Assembly (NCBI RefSeq): GCF_008367235.1
Contig: NZ_VTZS01000006.1
Location: 186,001-250,000, forward strand
Direction of reading: 5' to 3'
Source of the DNA: Pareuzebyella sediminis
GTDB taxonomy: Bacteria > Bacteroidota > Bacteroidia > Flavobacteriales > Flavobacteriaceae
Length of the DNA stretch: 64,000 bases
Positions 27,403-36,685 of this stretch are shown here, one piece after another (within the stretch, counting starts at the first letter, position 1; every line of letters starts with the position of its first letter). The translations under genes were made by a program, and so were the position numbers. Below the pieces are notes generated by a model, which saw only the letters and a program-made list of their open reading frames with translations, was not told where the DNA came from and ran no database searches.

Positions 27403-30400
27403 ATGTTCTCTTTTAGGCATTTTTTTTTATTGATCTTGGTATGTTCCTTTTCAATATCGGTACATGGTCAACTAAGCGATCTTCACTATTTACCGCCATT
27501 AAAACAGGGTCAAAATAACGGTGCCATTCAACAACAAGCCGTATATCTATCTACGCCGGAGACCTCCTCCTTTACCGTAAATGTATACCGAGGAACCTCT
27601 ACAACCTCTTTGGCTACCTTTACAATTTCCAATGTGGCACCGGCAGTATATAACCTTCCGAACGGTGACAATAATATTACTTTGGTTGATAATTCGAATA
27701 CTGGGGTAGTACTCAACAATGGTGGGTTACGATTCGAAGCACCGGGCGGCAATAAATTTTATGTAAACTATCGCGGCAGGTCCGGTTCACAAGCTGCTTC
27801 CTTAACCACTAAGGGACGCGTGGCAATGGGAACCAATTTTAAATGGGGAGGTGTACCCAACTTAGGCAGCCATGTCTCCAAATCGAATACTTTAGGAATA
27901 ATGGCGACCCAAGACAATACGACAATTACCCTTTCTGGCTATGACCCGAACTGCGAATTTCGTGTGGGTAACAATAGAGCCGGTATTACTGATAACTCTT
28001 ACACCATTACTTTAGATGAAAACGAATCTTTTGTCTTTGAGACGTACATTGGCAATTCGCCAACTCCGGCACATGAAAGGGGATGGATAGGTGCTTCAAT
28101 TGTATCGGATCAAGCTATTGTGATCAGCAATGGGTCGTTAAACTATGGTAGACAGGCTGGCAACAGCAATAGGGATGCCGGTATCGATCAACCAGTTCCA
28201 GAAAACAGACTAGGTAAGGAATATGTATTTGTAAGGGGCAATGGCAACTCCAATGGTTGGACCGAGTTTCCATTAATTATTGCCACTGAAAACAATACAC
28301 AGATTTTCGTAAATGGTTCCGCTACATCGATAGCAACACTCAATGAAGGTGATTTTTATGAGATTGCAAGCAGTAATTATTCCTCCAACTCCGTGGGTGC
28401 CAATATGTATGTAGAAACTTCAAAAGATGTTTACGCCTATCAATGTGTGGGAGGTTCTACGGCAGCATATACCCAAGGTTTAAATTTTGTAGCCCCGGTA
28501 AATTGTCTTTTACCCGATACGATGGATAACATCCCAAGTATAACAGATGCCGCAGGCGTGACTATAACTGGTGGGGTTACCATTATTGCAGCTACTAGCA
28601 CGCCAGATGCAAATATTACGGTGACCGATGGAAATGGCACGGTTGCACTACCTGCTTCCTCACCGATAACGGGAACGACAGACTGGAAAACCTTTTATCT
28701 TCCTAGCCTTACGGGTAATGTGAGTGTACAATCCTCCGGGCCTATAGCTGTTGGTTTCTTTGGCTTCAACGGGGCTCGAGGTGTCGCGGGTTATTATTCA
28801 GGTTTTGATACTTTACCAGATATCGATCTACAAATTACGGGAAATTACTGTTTGCCCGGAACAATTTTAGAGATTGCCAGCGGAGAAACATTTGATGCCT
28901 ATCAATGGTATGGAGATGGTGTTTTAATTCCAGGAGAAACATCGGCATCATATACTGCCGCCACAGCAGGGGACTATTATCTAAGGGTTACCAGGGGGCC
29001 TTGTAGTTATGACTCCAATTCCATATCAGTCTACTATTGTAATCCGGATATTGTAGTGAACAAGACGGCAAATGTTTCCACTTTAAATGAGGGTGATAAT
29101 GTAACCTTTACTATCACCGTGGAAAATTTAGGGATAGATCCTACTACAAATTTGACGATAACCGATATAATGCCCAGTAGACTTTCTATAGTATCCACAA
29201 CACCATCGGCAGGAAGTTGGACATCCCCCGACTGGAACGTAGGTACGCTCAATAGCGGTCAATTGGAAACCCTGACCATAGCGGCGATTGCAGATACAAA
29301 CAATTCAATTGTTCCCGCATTTTTTGTAACCAACACGGCAAGTAACAGCCAAGACCAAACAGATAACAACATCACTACGGATAACCCCTCCGTTTCGCTT
29401 ACTATCTATAATGATTATGACAATGATGGTGTAATTGATATTGCCGATTTAGATGATGACAATGATGGTGTCTACGATGATGCTGAAGCAAATATATGTG
29501 CCGGAGGTCTCGATTATGAATTCTACGATTTGACGCCGACAGGAAATACCGTGGATAATATTCCCCTGACGGGATCTTACGCCACGGGAACTGCAAACAA
29601 TGTAAACGTTGCCGGTCTGGCCGCGATACATACACCGGGTGATGGTGAAACATATTCGGTGCGATATACCGGTTATATCGAAATCGAGAATGGTGGTTCA
29701 TACACCTTTTACACTGATTCCGATGATGGGTCAAAACTGTATATCGATGCCAATTTGGTCGTTGACAACGATGGTCTGCACGGCATTGTTGAAGAATCTG
29801 GTACTATAGCGCTATCTCCTGGTCTTCACTGGTTGGAAATCCTTTTTTTTGAATTCACGGGAGGCGATAATCTCGTTGTTCAATATCAAGGACCGTCGAT
29901 AGTCAAACAAGATATTCCATTTTCAATTTTATTTCCTGCATCCTGCGGATCAGATACAGATGGATTTCCAGATCATTTGGATCTGGATGCCGACGACGAC
30001 AGCTGCTCCGATGCCAACGAGGCCTATACTAACGTCAACGCGGATGGCGGTGACGACGGTGTATATGGTTCTGGTGTTCCCGCTGTAAACGCAAATGGTA
30101 CCGTAATCGCCGCAACCTATACCGTACCAGAGGATATCGATAGCAATGGCACCTACGAATTTCAAGAAGCAGGTGCCACTCCAACCATAACACTAGCCCC
30201 GGCAGATACCAGGACTTTTGTGAACACCACTGCCAACTTAGATAGTACCGATAATGGGGACGCCCACCAATGGCAGGTAAGCACCGATGGAGGAATAACC
30301 TTTACCGATATTTTAGACGGGCCGGAATATAGTGGCACCACCACCAACACCCTTAACATCATACAACCGGGGATTGACAAGAACGGTAACCGCTACAGGG

Positions 30401-30522
30401 TGATCATCACCAGTGATACCTTTATCTGCGGGAGCATAACCTCGACCCCGGCCCTACTGAACGTCAGCCCCGCCACTATAATTACGAATAGAAGAATTAC
30501 CTACAGGGTGAATAAAAATTGA
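27403..30522 (+). CDS. Secreted IgGFc-binding-like/DUF11/PA14 protein, paralogue of the giant adhesin's head
   Basis: The 1039-residue protein repeats the first 890 residues of the giant at 14719, with the same domain order and long identical stretches (for example LSGYDPNC and AGIDQPVPENRLGKEYVFVRGN). Order: signal peptide to about 23; IgGFc-binding-like about 24-470; Ig-like to 545; DUF11 about 548-665; thrombospondin type 3 repeats; a PA14 domain at about 700-848 (FYTDSDDGSKLYID) in place of the giant's unnamed domain; a second Ca-binding repeat; and an Ig-like domain about 910-1020. It lacks SprB repeats and any type A or B sorting domain. Instead it ends in a short basic tail, ITNRRITYRVNKN. 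Surface or released glycan-binding function is plausible. Confidence 0.85.
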   Translation: MFSFRHFFLLILVCSFSISVHGQLSDLHYLPPLKQGQNNGAIQQQAVYLSTPETSSFTVNVYRGTSTTSLATFTISNVAPAVYNLPNGDNNITLVDNSNTGVVLNNGGLRFEAPGGNKFYVNYRGRSGSQAASLTTKGRVAMGTNFKWGGVPNLGSHVSKSNTLGIMATQDNTTITLSGYDPNCEFRVGNNRAGITDNSYTITLDENESFVFETYIGNSPTPAHERGWIGASIVSDQAIVISNGSLNYGRQAGNSNRDAGIDQPVPENRLGKEYVFVRGNGNSNGWTEFPLIIATENNTQIFVNGSATSIATLNEGDFYEIASSNYSSNSVGANMYVETSKDVYAYQCVGGSTAAYTQGLNFVAPVNCLLPDTMDNIPSITDAAGVTITGGVTIIAATSTPDANITVTDGNGTVALPASSPITGTTDWKTFYLPSLTGNVSVQSSGPIAVGFFGFNGARGVAGYYSGFDTLPDIDLQITGNYCLPGTILEIASGETFDAYQWYGDGVLIPGETSASYTAATAGDYYLRVTRGPCSYDSNSISVYYCNPDIVVNKTANVSTLNEGDNVTFTITVENLGIDPTTNLTITDIMPSRLSIVSTTPSAGSWTSPDWNVGTLNSGQLETLTIAAIADTNNSIVPAFFVTNTASNSQDQTDNNITTDNPSVSLTIYNDYDNDGVIDIADLDDDNDGVYDDAEANICAGGLDYEFYDLTPTGNTVDNIPLTGSYATGTANNVNVAGLAAIHTPGDGETYSVRYTGYIEIENGGSYTFYTDSDDGSKLYIDANLVVDNDGLHGIVEESGTIALSPGLHWLEILFFEFTGGDNLVVQYQGPSIVKQDIPFSILFPASCGSDTDGFPDHLDLDADDDSCSDANEAYTNVNADGGDDGVYGSGVPAVNANGTVIAATYTVPEDIDSNGTYEFQEAGATPTITLAPADTRTFVNTTANLDSTDNGDAHQWQVSTDGGITFTDILDGPEYSGTTTNTLNIIQPGIDKNGNRYRVIITSDTFICGSITSTPALLNVSPATIITNRRITYRVNKN

Positions 30523-30586
30523 TTTTGCCGTAACAATTTGATCGATTTCTCGTCAAGTAGGTATAGTAATCTATAAACCATCCTTT

Positions 30587-31489
30587 TTGAGCTCTATTTT
30601 AACCGTTGACCATCTAACCAAAAGATTTGGCTACCTCACTGCTGTCAAGGATCTATCGTTCTCCATTGAAAAAGGGAACGTTTATGGTATTTTAGGTCCC
30701 AACGGAAGTGGGAAATCCACCACCTTGGGTATTGTACTCAACGTTGTGAATAAAACTTCAGGTAGTTTTCATTGGTTTGACGGACATACGTCCACTCATG
30801 ATGCCCTCAAAAAAGTGGGGGCCATTATAGAGCGGCCCAACTTTTATCCCTATATGACCGCAGTACAAAACCTTAAACTGGTCTGTAAGATAAAAGAGGT
30901 TTCCCCCGAAAAGATCGATGAAAAATTGGAACTGGTCGGTCTGCTAGAACGTAAACATAGCAAATTCAAAACCTATTCCTTAGGTATGAAGCAACGTCTT
31001 GCCATCGCTTCTGCCCTGCTTAACGACCCTGAAATACTAATTTTGGATGAACCCACCAATGGGCTTGACCCCCAAGGCATTCATCAGATTCGGGAAATCA
31101 TAAAAAAGGTAGCTGCCCAAGGAACAACGATACTTCTGGCCTCCCATCTTTTAGACGAGGTAGAAAAGGTATGCAGCCACGTCATCATTTTAAGAAAAGG
31201 TGAAAAATTGTATTCCGGAAGAGTCGACGGTATGCTGGCAAGTTACGGTTACTTTGAATTGAAGGCCGAAAAGATGGAATCCTTAAAAAAATTCTTAAAA
31301 AGCGACCCAAAATTCGGCTCTATCACTGTAGAAAACGGCCTTCTAACAGCCTATCTAAATGAGGAAATGGACGCCACGGAACTCAACACCCTACTTTTTG
31401 CGCAAGGCATCACACTTAGCCATTTGGTAAAACGGAAGGAAAGTTTGGAAAAGCAATTTTTAACGTTGACCAAGAATCAAACCCACTAA
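30587..31489 (+). CDS. ABC transporter ATP-binding protein
   Basis: This 300-residue ATPase subunit has Walker A GPNGSGKST at 37-45, signature SLGMKQ at 131-136, Walker B LILDEP at 151-156, and switch His187 (ASHLLDEV). The last 70 residues form the regulatory tail seen in CcmA/BcrA-type exporters of the ABC-2 group. The start is TTG at 30587; no ATG lies in frame after the upstream stop, and the N-terminus (SILTVDHLTKRFG) is normal. The permease follows 6 bases after its stop, so the two form an exporter operon. The substrate is unknown. It sits inside the surface-protein island but need not serve it. Confidence 0.93.
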   Translation: MSSILTVDHLTKRFGYLTAVKDLSFSIEKGNVYGILGPNGSGKSTTLGIVLNVVNKTSGSFHWFDGHTSTHDALKKVGAIIERPNFYPYMTAVQNLKLVCKIKEVSPEKIDEKLELVGLLERKHSKFKTYSLGMKQRLAIASALLNDPEILILDEPTNGLDPQGIHQIREIIKKVAAQGTTILLASHLLDEVEKVCSHVIILRKGEKLYSGRVDGMLASYGYFELKAEKMESLKKFLKSDPKFGSITVENGLLTAYLNEEMDATELNTLLFAQGITLSHLVKRKESLEKQFLTLTKNQTH

Positions 31490-31495
31490 ATCACC

Positions 31496-32329
31496 ATGTT
31501 TCGACTTCTACACATAGAGTTCATAAAGCTTTGGAACAACAGGGCCAGCAGGGTTTTAATACTTTCTTATTTTATTCTGCTTACCTCCATTGCCTTGGTC
31601 GCTGCCATAAAATTCGATATAGGCCCTATTCAATTCCACCTAGCGGACCAGGGTATTTTCAACTTTCCGTACATCTGGCACTTCAACACCTTTATTACGG
31701 GTATTTTTAAGTTGTTTCTAGCGATTGTTATTGTATCGATGATGTCTAACGAATACAGTAACAAAACGATTAAACAGAATCTGATCGATGGTCTTTCCAA
31801 GAAAGAGTTTATTCTGTCGAAGTTCTTGACCGTCGTTTCATTCGCCCTTATATCGACACTTTTTGTATTTGTAGTCTCCCTGATTTTGGGAATGGGCTAT
31901 TCCGATTACACAGAAATCTCCATAATATTCTCTGACCTTGAGTTTTTGGCAGCTTATTTTGTAAAACTCGTAGGCTTCTTTTCATTTTGCCTTTTTCTAG
32001 GTATTCTCGTAAAAAGATCCGCTTTTGCACTAGGGTTTCTGATTTTGTGGCAAGTCTTCGAGGCCTTCGTAAGGGGCATGATCCGTTGGAAGCTCTTTGA
32101 TGCCGAAACAACGGATACCATTATGGGCTATTTTCCGCTCAATGCCATGTGGAATTTGCTAAAAGAACCTTTCTCTCGTCTAAATGCCGTACAATCAGCC
32201 GTTAAACAAATGGGGGAGCAACTAAACCTGAATTACCATGTACATTGGTATGAAATCCTGATTGTACTCGGGTGGACGGCAATTTTCATCTTTTCATCGT
32301 ACGCCTTGCTGAAAAAACGTGATTTGTAG
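31496..32329 (+). CDS. ABC-2 type transporter permease
   Basis: This 277-residue integral membrane protein has about six predicted transmembrane segments: one near 20-40, one near 70-85, then pairs around 105-135, 145-170, 175-200 and the C-terminal 255-270. It opens with FRLLHIEFIKLWNNRASRVL, a typical ABC-2 permease start, and has the SNEYSNKTIKQNLIDGLSK cytoplasmic loop characteristic of the family. It partners the ATPase immediately upstream. Bacitracin-resistance or gliding (GldA/F-like) exporters share this fold, but nothing identifies the substrate. Confidence 0.9.
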   Translation: MFRLLHIEFIKLWNNRASRVLILSYFILLTSIALVAAIKFDIGPIQFHLADQGIFNFPYIWHFNTFITGIFKLFLAIVIVSMMSNEYSNKTIKQNLIDGLSKKEFILSKFLTVVSFALISTLFVFVVSLILGMGYSDYTEISIIFSDLEFLAAYFVKLVGFFSFCLFLGILVKRSAFALGFLILWQVFEAFVRGMIRWKLFDAETTDTIMGYFPLNAMWNLLKEPFSRLNAVQSAVKQMGEQLNLNYHVHWYEILIVLGWTAIFIFSSYALLKKRDL

Positions 32330-32703
32330 TACCTTGCCCAAGTACTGTAGGGTTAACAGAACCATATAGAACATATAAGGACCTATAAGCTTTTTAGCTT
32401 CTCGAGAATTGCTGTTTGAAATGAAAGAAAATACCCTTCCTAGAGGGCTGGTATTTCCATTGACACTGGGGAATTACTGCCTACGGACAATATGATCCGT
32501 CTTAAGGAGAGCTAACCTTCCCTTCACCATGTATGGGTGAATTCGAAACACTTTCATTTTCAACTATCGACCGTAGATCAAATAGGTCTCCAATTTGAAA
32601 TTCTTGACTATTGATTCTCATTGGGCCGTACCACGTTTTGTATTAGAGTCTTCCAAAACATGGTATCGAGATATTTTAGTATTTTTAAAGACTTTTGATA
32701 GCT
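32330..32703 (+). other. Intergenic region with one imperfect hairpin
   Basis: I find no convincing gene in these 374 bases. The only structure is an inverted repeat at 32629-32640 (TACCACGTTTTG) and 32654-32665 (CAAAACATGGTA), with one mismatch and a 13-base loop. It ends 38 bases before the next start codon and could shape the leader of the T9SS gene that follows. Confidence 0.5.
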
Positions 32704-35430
32704 ATGAAAATGAGTAGAACGCTTTGCCTGATTTTTCTTTTCTTCGCCGGCCTTCACCCTATCCTTGCCCAAAGAGAAGCCTCCCGATGGTATTTCGGCA
32801 ATGAGGCTGGTTTAGACTTTAATAATGGGGTACCCGTTGCGTTGAATGACGGAAAGTTGGCTACACACGAGGGATGTTCGACCATTTCCGACCAAAATGG
32901 AAACTTATTGTTTTATTCTGACGGAATACATGTGTGGGACAAACGACATCGCCTCATGCCTAACGGTATTGATCTTTTGGGGCATGAATCAAGTACGCAG
33001 TCTGCGATTATCGTGCCGAAAGCCGGTTCTATGACGCAATACTATATATTTACCGTTGATGAACCAGACCCCGAAGAAACTGATAATGCAGGGCTCAACT
33101 ATACCTTGGTCGACCTCTCATTGAACAACGGTTATGGAGATGTCGTATCTTCGGAAAAAAACGTTCATTTAATTACCTACAACCCTAATGACCCCGTAGA
33201 ATCAAAACTTAAATGTTCGGAAAAGATCACCGCTGTTGCCCATAATGATGAACAATCGATATGGGTAATCACCCATTTTGTGAATAAATTCTATGCCTTT
33301 CGAGTCGATGCAAACGGGGTGAACCCTTCTCCCGTCGTCAGCCAGACGAATACCACCGTACCGCCACAAGGCTACAAACAGAACGGTATCGGTTATTTAA
33401 AGGTGTCACCCGATGGGAGTAAAATTGGAATAGCCCACAGTCAAACCAGCCAATCGGAACTGACAGGCCCTAAAACCCAAGGAAAGCAAACGGGAAAGGT
33501 TTTGCTCTATGATTTTAATACTACCACGGGTGCCGTGTCTAACGAATTATCCCTTTTGAGCAATAGAATTCCCTATGGGGTGGAGTTTTCCGCCAAATCG
33601 ACGAAATTATATGCGACCGTAAACAATTACGGCAGCGACGGATCGCCTCAGGGAAGTTCACTATATCAGTTTGACCTTGCTGCCGGTAATATTGCAGGTT
33701 CGCAAACCGATATTATAACCGCGGCCCAAACGGCCGGGGCATTACAACTAGGCATTGACAGTAAAATATATAGGGCCGGCTATCCCATTAATGGTTCAGG
33801 AACAAGTCTTTCCGTCATAAATAATCCGGAGGCAAAGGGTAACGCCTGTAATTATGTGGACCGTACCGTATCGTTAAACGGCCGTTTTGCAGAGCTCGGC
33901 CTGCCCCCTTTCGTGCAGTCTTTTTTTATCTTGAAATTTGAGTATAAAAATGTCTGTCTCGGTGATACCACTGAATTTACGATTCTAGATGAAGCCCCAG
34001 TCGATACTGTATTATGGGATTTCGGGGATGGCCAGACTTCCACCGATATTGCACCTACGCATACCTATGCCCAACCTGGGGAATATACGGTCTCTCTGAC
34101 CAAATTTTTTGGAGGTATCCCTTCGGATCCGATTACCAAACAAATCACCATTTTCGATGCACCCGCTGTACCTGAAAATCGTGTGGCCTATTATCAGTGT
34201 ACCGAAGAGCAAAACACAAACGGTATTGGCACCTTTAACCTCAACTTGATCAATCCGACCGTAAGCTTGGACAGTGACCAGATTATCAATGTCTTTTACT
34301 ATTCGGATATCGCCTCGGCCCAACAGGACGTGTTGAATACCAATGCCCTACCTTACCAGTATACCAACACCGTACCTGATGAGGTACTGGTTGCCAAAGT
34401 GTACAATCCCATCAGCGGTTGTTATAGTACAGTTGAAGTGGAACTGAAAATAAAGACCACACTGTCCTTAGGGGAAAATGTAATCTATGGATGTGCCTTA
34501 GGAAATGGTTTAGGAGAGTTCCATTTAGACGTACAACGCGATTTTCTTATGGAAGAATTCAATTTGCCTGAAGAAAGTTCCATTAAATTTTATCCCGAAA
34601 AGGAGGATGCCTTATTCGGTGATGAAAACTACTTGCCCGATGATTTTATCTCTGAAAATACGGTAATATATATCAGGGTAGATAATGAAAACATCTGCTA
34701 TGGCATAGGGGCCTTGAGCATTGAATTGTCCGACTTTGATATAATACCTTTCGAAGAACAATTGCTATGCGACAACCAACCTTCCGGTGTTACCTTAACA
34801 GCAGGCATTCTCTCGGGCAACACCGACGAATTCACCTACCTTTGGTCTACGGGCGAAACTAGCTCCACGATCGAAGCAAGTTTACCAGGGCAATATTCAG
34901 TGACCGTTACTAATGTTGCAGGATGCAAAAAGGAAAGGGTAATCGATCTCATTCAAGGACTGTCACCCCAAATCGACCGTGTAGAATCGTCCAATGACGT
35001 GGTTAAAATATTTACCGTGGAGAACGGCGATTATGAATATGCCCTATCGGATATTAATGGACCTTATCAAAACAGCAATGTTTTTGAAAACGTAGCTAGT
35101 GGCGAACAGACGGTTTATGTAAGAAATAAAAATGGATGTGGGATATCTTCGGACACGGTTTCGGTAGTCGCCTATCCAAAATTTTTCACTCCGAATGGAG
35201 ATAATGTGAACGATTTTTGGCAACTAGACGGGTTAAGCGATGAATTCGAACCTGAATCACCAATTTATATTTTTGACAGGTATGGAAAACTTTTGGCCCA
35301 AGTGGATCCTGTCTCATCAGGTTGGGATGGAATGTATCAAGGTAAGTTATTGGCCTCTTCAGATTATTGGTTCAAAGTGACATTGAGCGGCGGGCAATTG
35401 CTAAAGGGTCATTTTTCTTTAAAACGATAA
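32704..35430 (+). CDS. T9SS type B sorting domain protein with PKD domain
   Basis: This secreted protein of about 908 residues starts at the ATG at 32704; an in-frame TTG nine bases earlier is less likely. The signal peptide ends near ILAQ. Residues about 20-410 form a beta-rich, propeller-like region opening with SRWYFG and GCSTISDQNGNLLFYSDG. A PKD domain follows (VLWDFGDGQTS near 435-445). The C-terminal part has Ig-like strands (YLWSTGETS) and a type B sorting domain (FFTPNGDNVNDFW to GHFSLKR), so it should be exported by T9SS and attached to the surface. It is paralogous to the protein at 38242. Target unknown. Confidence 0.9.
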   Translation: MKMSRTLCLIFLFFAGLHPILAQREASRWYFGNEAGLDFNNGVPVALNDGKLATHEGCSTISDQNGNLLFYSDGIHVWDKRHRLMPNGIDLLGHESSTQSAIIVPKAGSMTQYYIFTVDEPDPEETDNAGLNYTLVDLSLNNGYGDVVSSEKNVHLITYNPNDPVESKLKCSEKITAVAHNDEQSIWVITHFVNKFYAFRVDANGVNPSPVVSQTNTTVPPQGYKQNGIGYLKVSPDGSKIGIAHSQTSQSELTGPKTQGKQTGKVLLYDFNTTTGAVSNELSLLSNRIPYGVEFSAKSTKLYATVNNYGSDGSPQGSSLYQFDLAAGNIAGSQTDIITAAQTAGALQLGIDSKIYRAGYPINGSGTSLSVINNPEAKGNACNYVDRTVSLNGRFAELGLPPFVQSFFILKFEYKNVCLGDTTEFTILDEAPVDTVLWDFGDGQTSTDIAPTHTYAQPGEYTVSLTKFFGGIPSDPITKQITIFDAPAVPENRVAYYQCTEEQNTNGIGTFNLNLINPTVSLDSDQIINVFYYSDIASAQQDVLNTNALPYQYTNTVPDEVLVAKVYNPISGCYSTVEVELKIKTTLSLGENVIYGCALGNGLGEFHLDVQRDFLMEEFNLPEESSIKFYPEKEDALFGDENYLPDDFISENTVIYIRVDNENICYGIGALSIELSDFDIIPFEEQLLCDNQPSGVTLTAGILSGNTDEFTYLWSTGETSSTIEASLPGQYSVTVTNVAGCKKERVIDLIQGLSPQIDRVESSNDVVKIFTVENGDYEYALSDINGPYQNSNVFENVASGEQTVYVRNKNGCGISSDTVSVVAYPKFFTPNGDNVNDFWQLDGLSDEFEPESPIYIFDRYGKLLAQVDPVSSGWDGMYQGKLLASSDYWFKVTLSGGQLLKGHFSLKR

Positions 35431-35434
35431 AAAA

Positions 35435-36268
35435 ATGATCAAGATGAAACGACTAGTAGTAGTAAAACCCGCATACTTCAGAAGACTTCTGGCCCTAGCC
35501 ATATTCATGGCACTCACATTAGGATGTAGCTCCGATTCCGAAGACCCACCCCCTCCAACCCAAGAAGAGGACATAACCTTTGACGATGTTGAGACCGCAT
35601 TTTCTGAGTTGCAGATGACCGTAGGGATTAATGATTTTTCCCTTAAGGTTCCTGGTGACCTTAGCTGGACGTTTAGGGCCATAGTTCCAGAGCTATCGAA
35701 CGACGAAAAAGTACCGCTATTCGTTCATTTACATGGAGCTTCCGGCGGAAATCCGAACGCCCATAAAAGCACCTCTTGCTACATGGAGCCTGCATTGGAA
35801 GATACCAAAGCCTATATCATAAGTCCAAATGGAGGTAGCAACCAATGGTACGAGCCAATTAACCAGTCACAGGTTATGGGCCTAGTTACCTATGCCTTAA
35901 AATATTGGAATATCGATCCGGATAGGATCGTCGTTGTGGGTTACAGCGATGGCGGCAATGGGAGCTGGTTTTTTGCGGAGACACAACCTCAAGTGTTTTC
36001 CGCAGGAATACCGATGGCCAGTTCATACAGTACGATCGGCACCGACGGTGCCCCTAGAAAAATCGATACGCCGCTCTATGTCATCCATGGGGAAAATGAT
36101 GACCTGTTCCCCGTTGAAGAAACTGAATCTTGGGTCGAACAGTCGGTCGAGGTGGGAAGTCAAATTGAATTTGTGGTGGCACCTGGCCTGGTGCACAACG
36201 AGCCCTGCGAGTATGTGGCTTACCTGAAAGAAGGTATTTCGTGGATAAAAACCAATGTTTGGCAATAG
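35435..36268 (+). CDS. Alpha/beta-hydrolase lipoprotein, esterase-like
   Basis: This 277-residue protein has a lipoprotein signal peptide whose lipobox is LTLGC with acylated Cys31, followed by a Pro/Glu/Asp-rich linker. The catalytic triad is visible: the nucleophile in GYSDGG (Ser171), an Asp in GENDDLFP (222-223), and a His in GLVHNEP (His254). HLHGASGG near 99-106 is the oxyanion-hole region. The fold is like feruloyl esterase or polyhydroxybutyrate depolymerase (LpqC-type) enzymes; the exact ester is unknown. It begins 4 bases after the upstream T9SS gene's stop and is likely cotranscribed with it. A Met at residue 4 is an alternative start. Confidence 0.82.
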   Translation: MIKMKRLVVVKPAYFRRLLALAIFMALTLGCSSDSEDPPPPTQEEDITFDDVETAFSELQMTVGINDFSLKVPGDLSWTFRAIVPELSNDEKVPLFVHLHGASGGNPNAHKSTSCYMEPALEDTKAYIISPNGGSNQWYEPINQSQVMGLVTYALKYWNIDPDRIVVVGYSDGGNGSWFFAETQPQVFSAGIPMASSYSTIGTDGAPRKIDTPLYVIHGENDDLFPVEETESWVEQSVEVGSQIEFVVAPGLVHNEPCEYVAYLKEGISWIKTNVWQ

Positions 36269-36685
36269 ACCGTATGACCCAAAAAGAGTGCGAGTCAGAA
36301 CCCCGAACATGTACATTAATAGGAGAAATCGTCAAGTGACCTCTTTATCCATAAAAAAGCTACCGCCGAAGCAGTGGTGACCTAAAATTTATTAATAAGC
36401 CATTATGGCAATGCGTCAGATTTTGTAGCGGGATATATGAAAATAATTAGATATAGCGAATCGAACCATGTAGCGATAACACAAGTTTTTGACCAATACC
36501 GTGACCGTATAGCTGAAATCGATATTCTTCAAAAGGTTGGGACGAGAATCGTAAGGGAGCATCAGTTCTCTCTTCCGATTATTGGTGTTTGCCACTTCGC
36601 TAAGAATCTAGAGTAGCAAGGCCATTTCGCCTCACAAATATAGATGGGTAACGAGAAAAGGAAAAATCGTGTAGGCGATACAATT
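36269..36685 (+). other. Intergenic region holding a possible gene remnant
   Basis: These 417 bases contain no full gene. A 59-codon reading frame at 36437-36616, listed separately, looks like the start of a GNAT acetyltransferase. I see no terminator or convincing promoter. Confidence 0.5.
36437..36616 (+). pseudogene. Possible truncated GNAT acetyltransferase remnant
   Basis: An ATG-started frame of 59 codons begins MKIIRYSESNHVAITQVFDQ and continues with YRDRIAEID. That opening resembles the first strand and helix of GNAT N-acetyltransferases ('MKIIrYsesdh.ai.qlFdqYR.fy'). After about 30 residues the similarity stops and no acetyl-CoA site follows. It may be a decayed gene or a chance match. 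No frame downstream continues the domain before the next gene. Confidence 0.25.

Noticed and set aside
14719-30522. Long similar segments at about 14.8-16.1 kb and 27.5-28.8 kb considered as an insertion sequence or mobile repeat
   Set aside because: They are in-frame paralogous protein domains with diverged synonymous sites and no terminal repeats.
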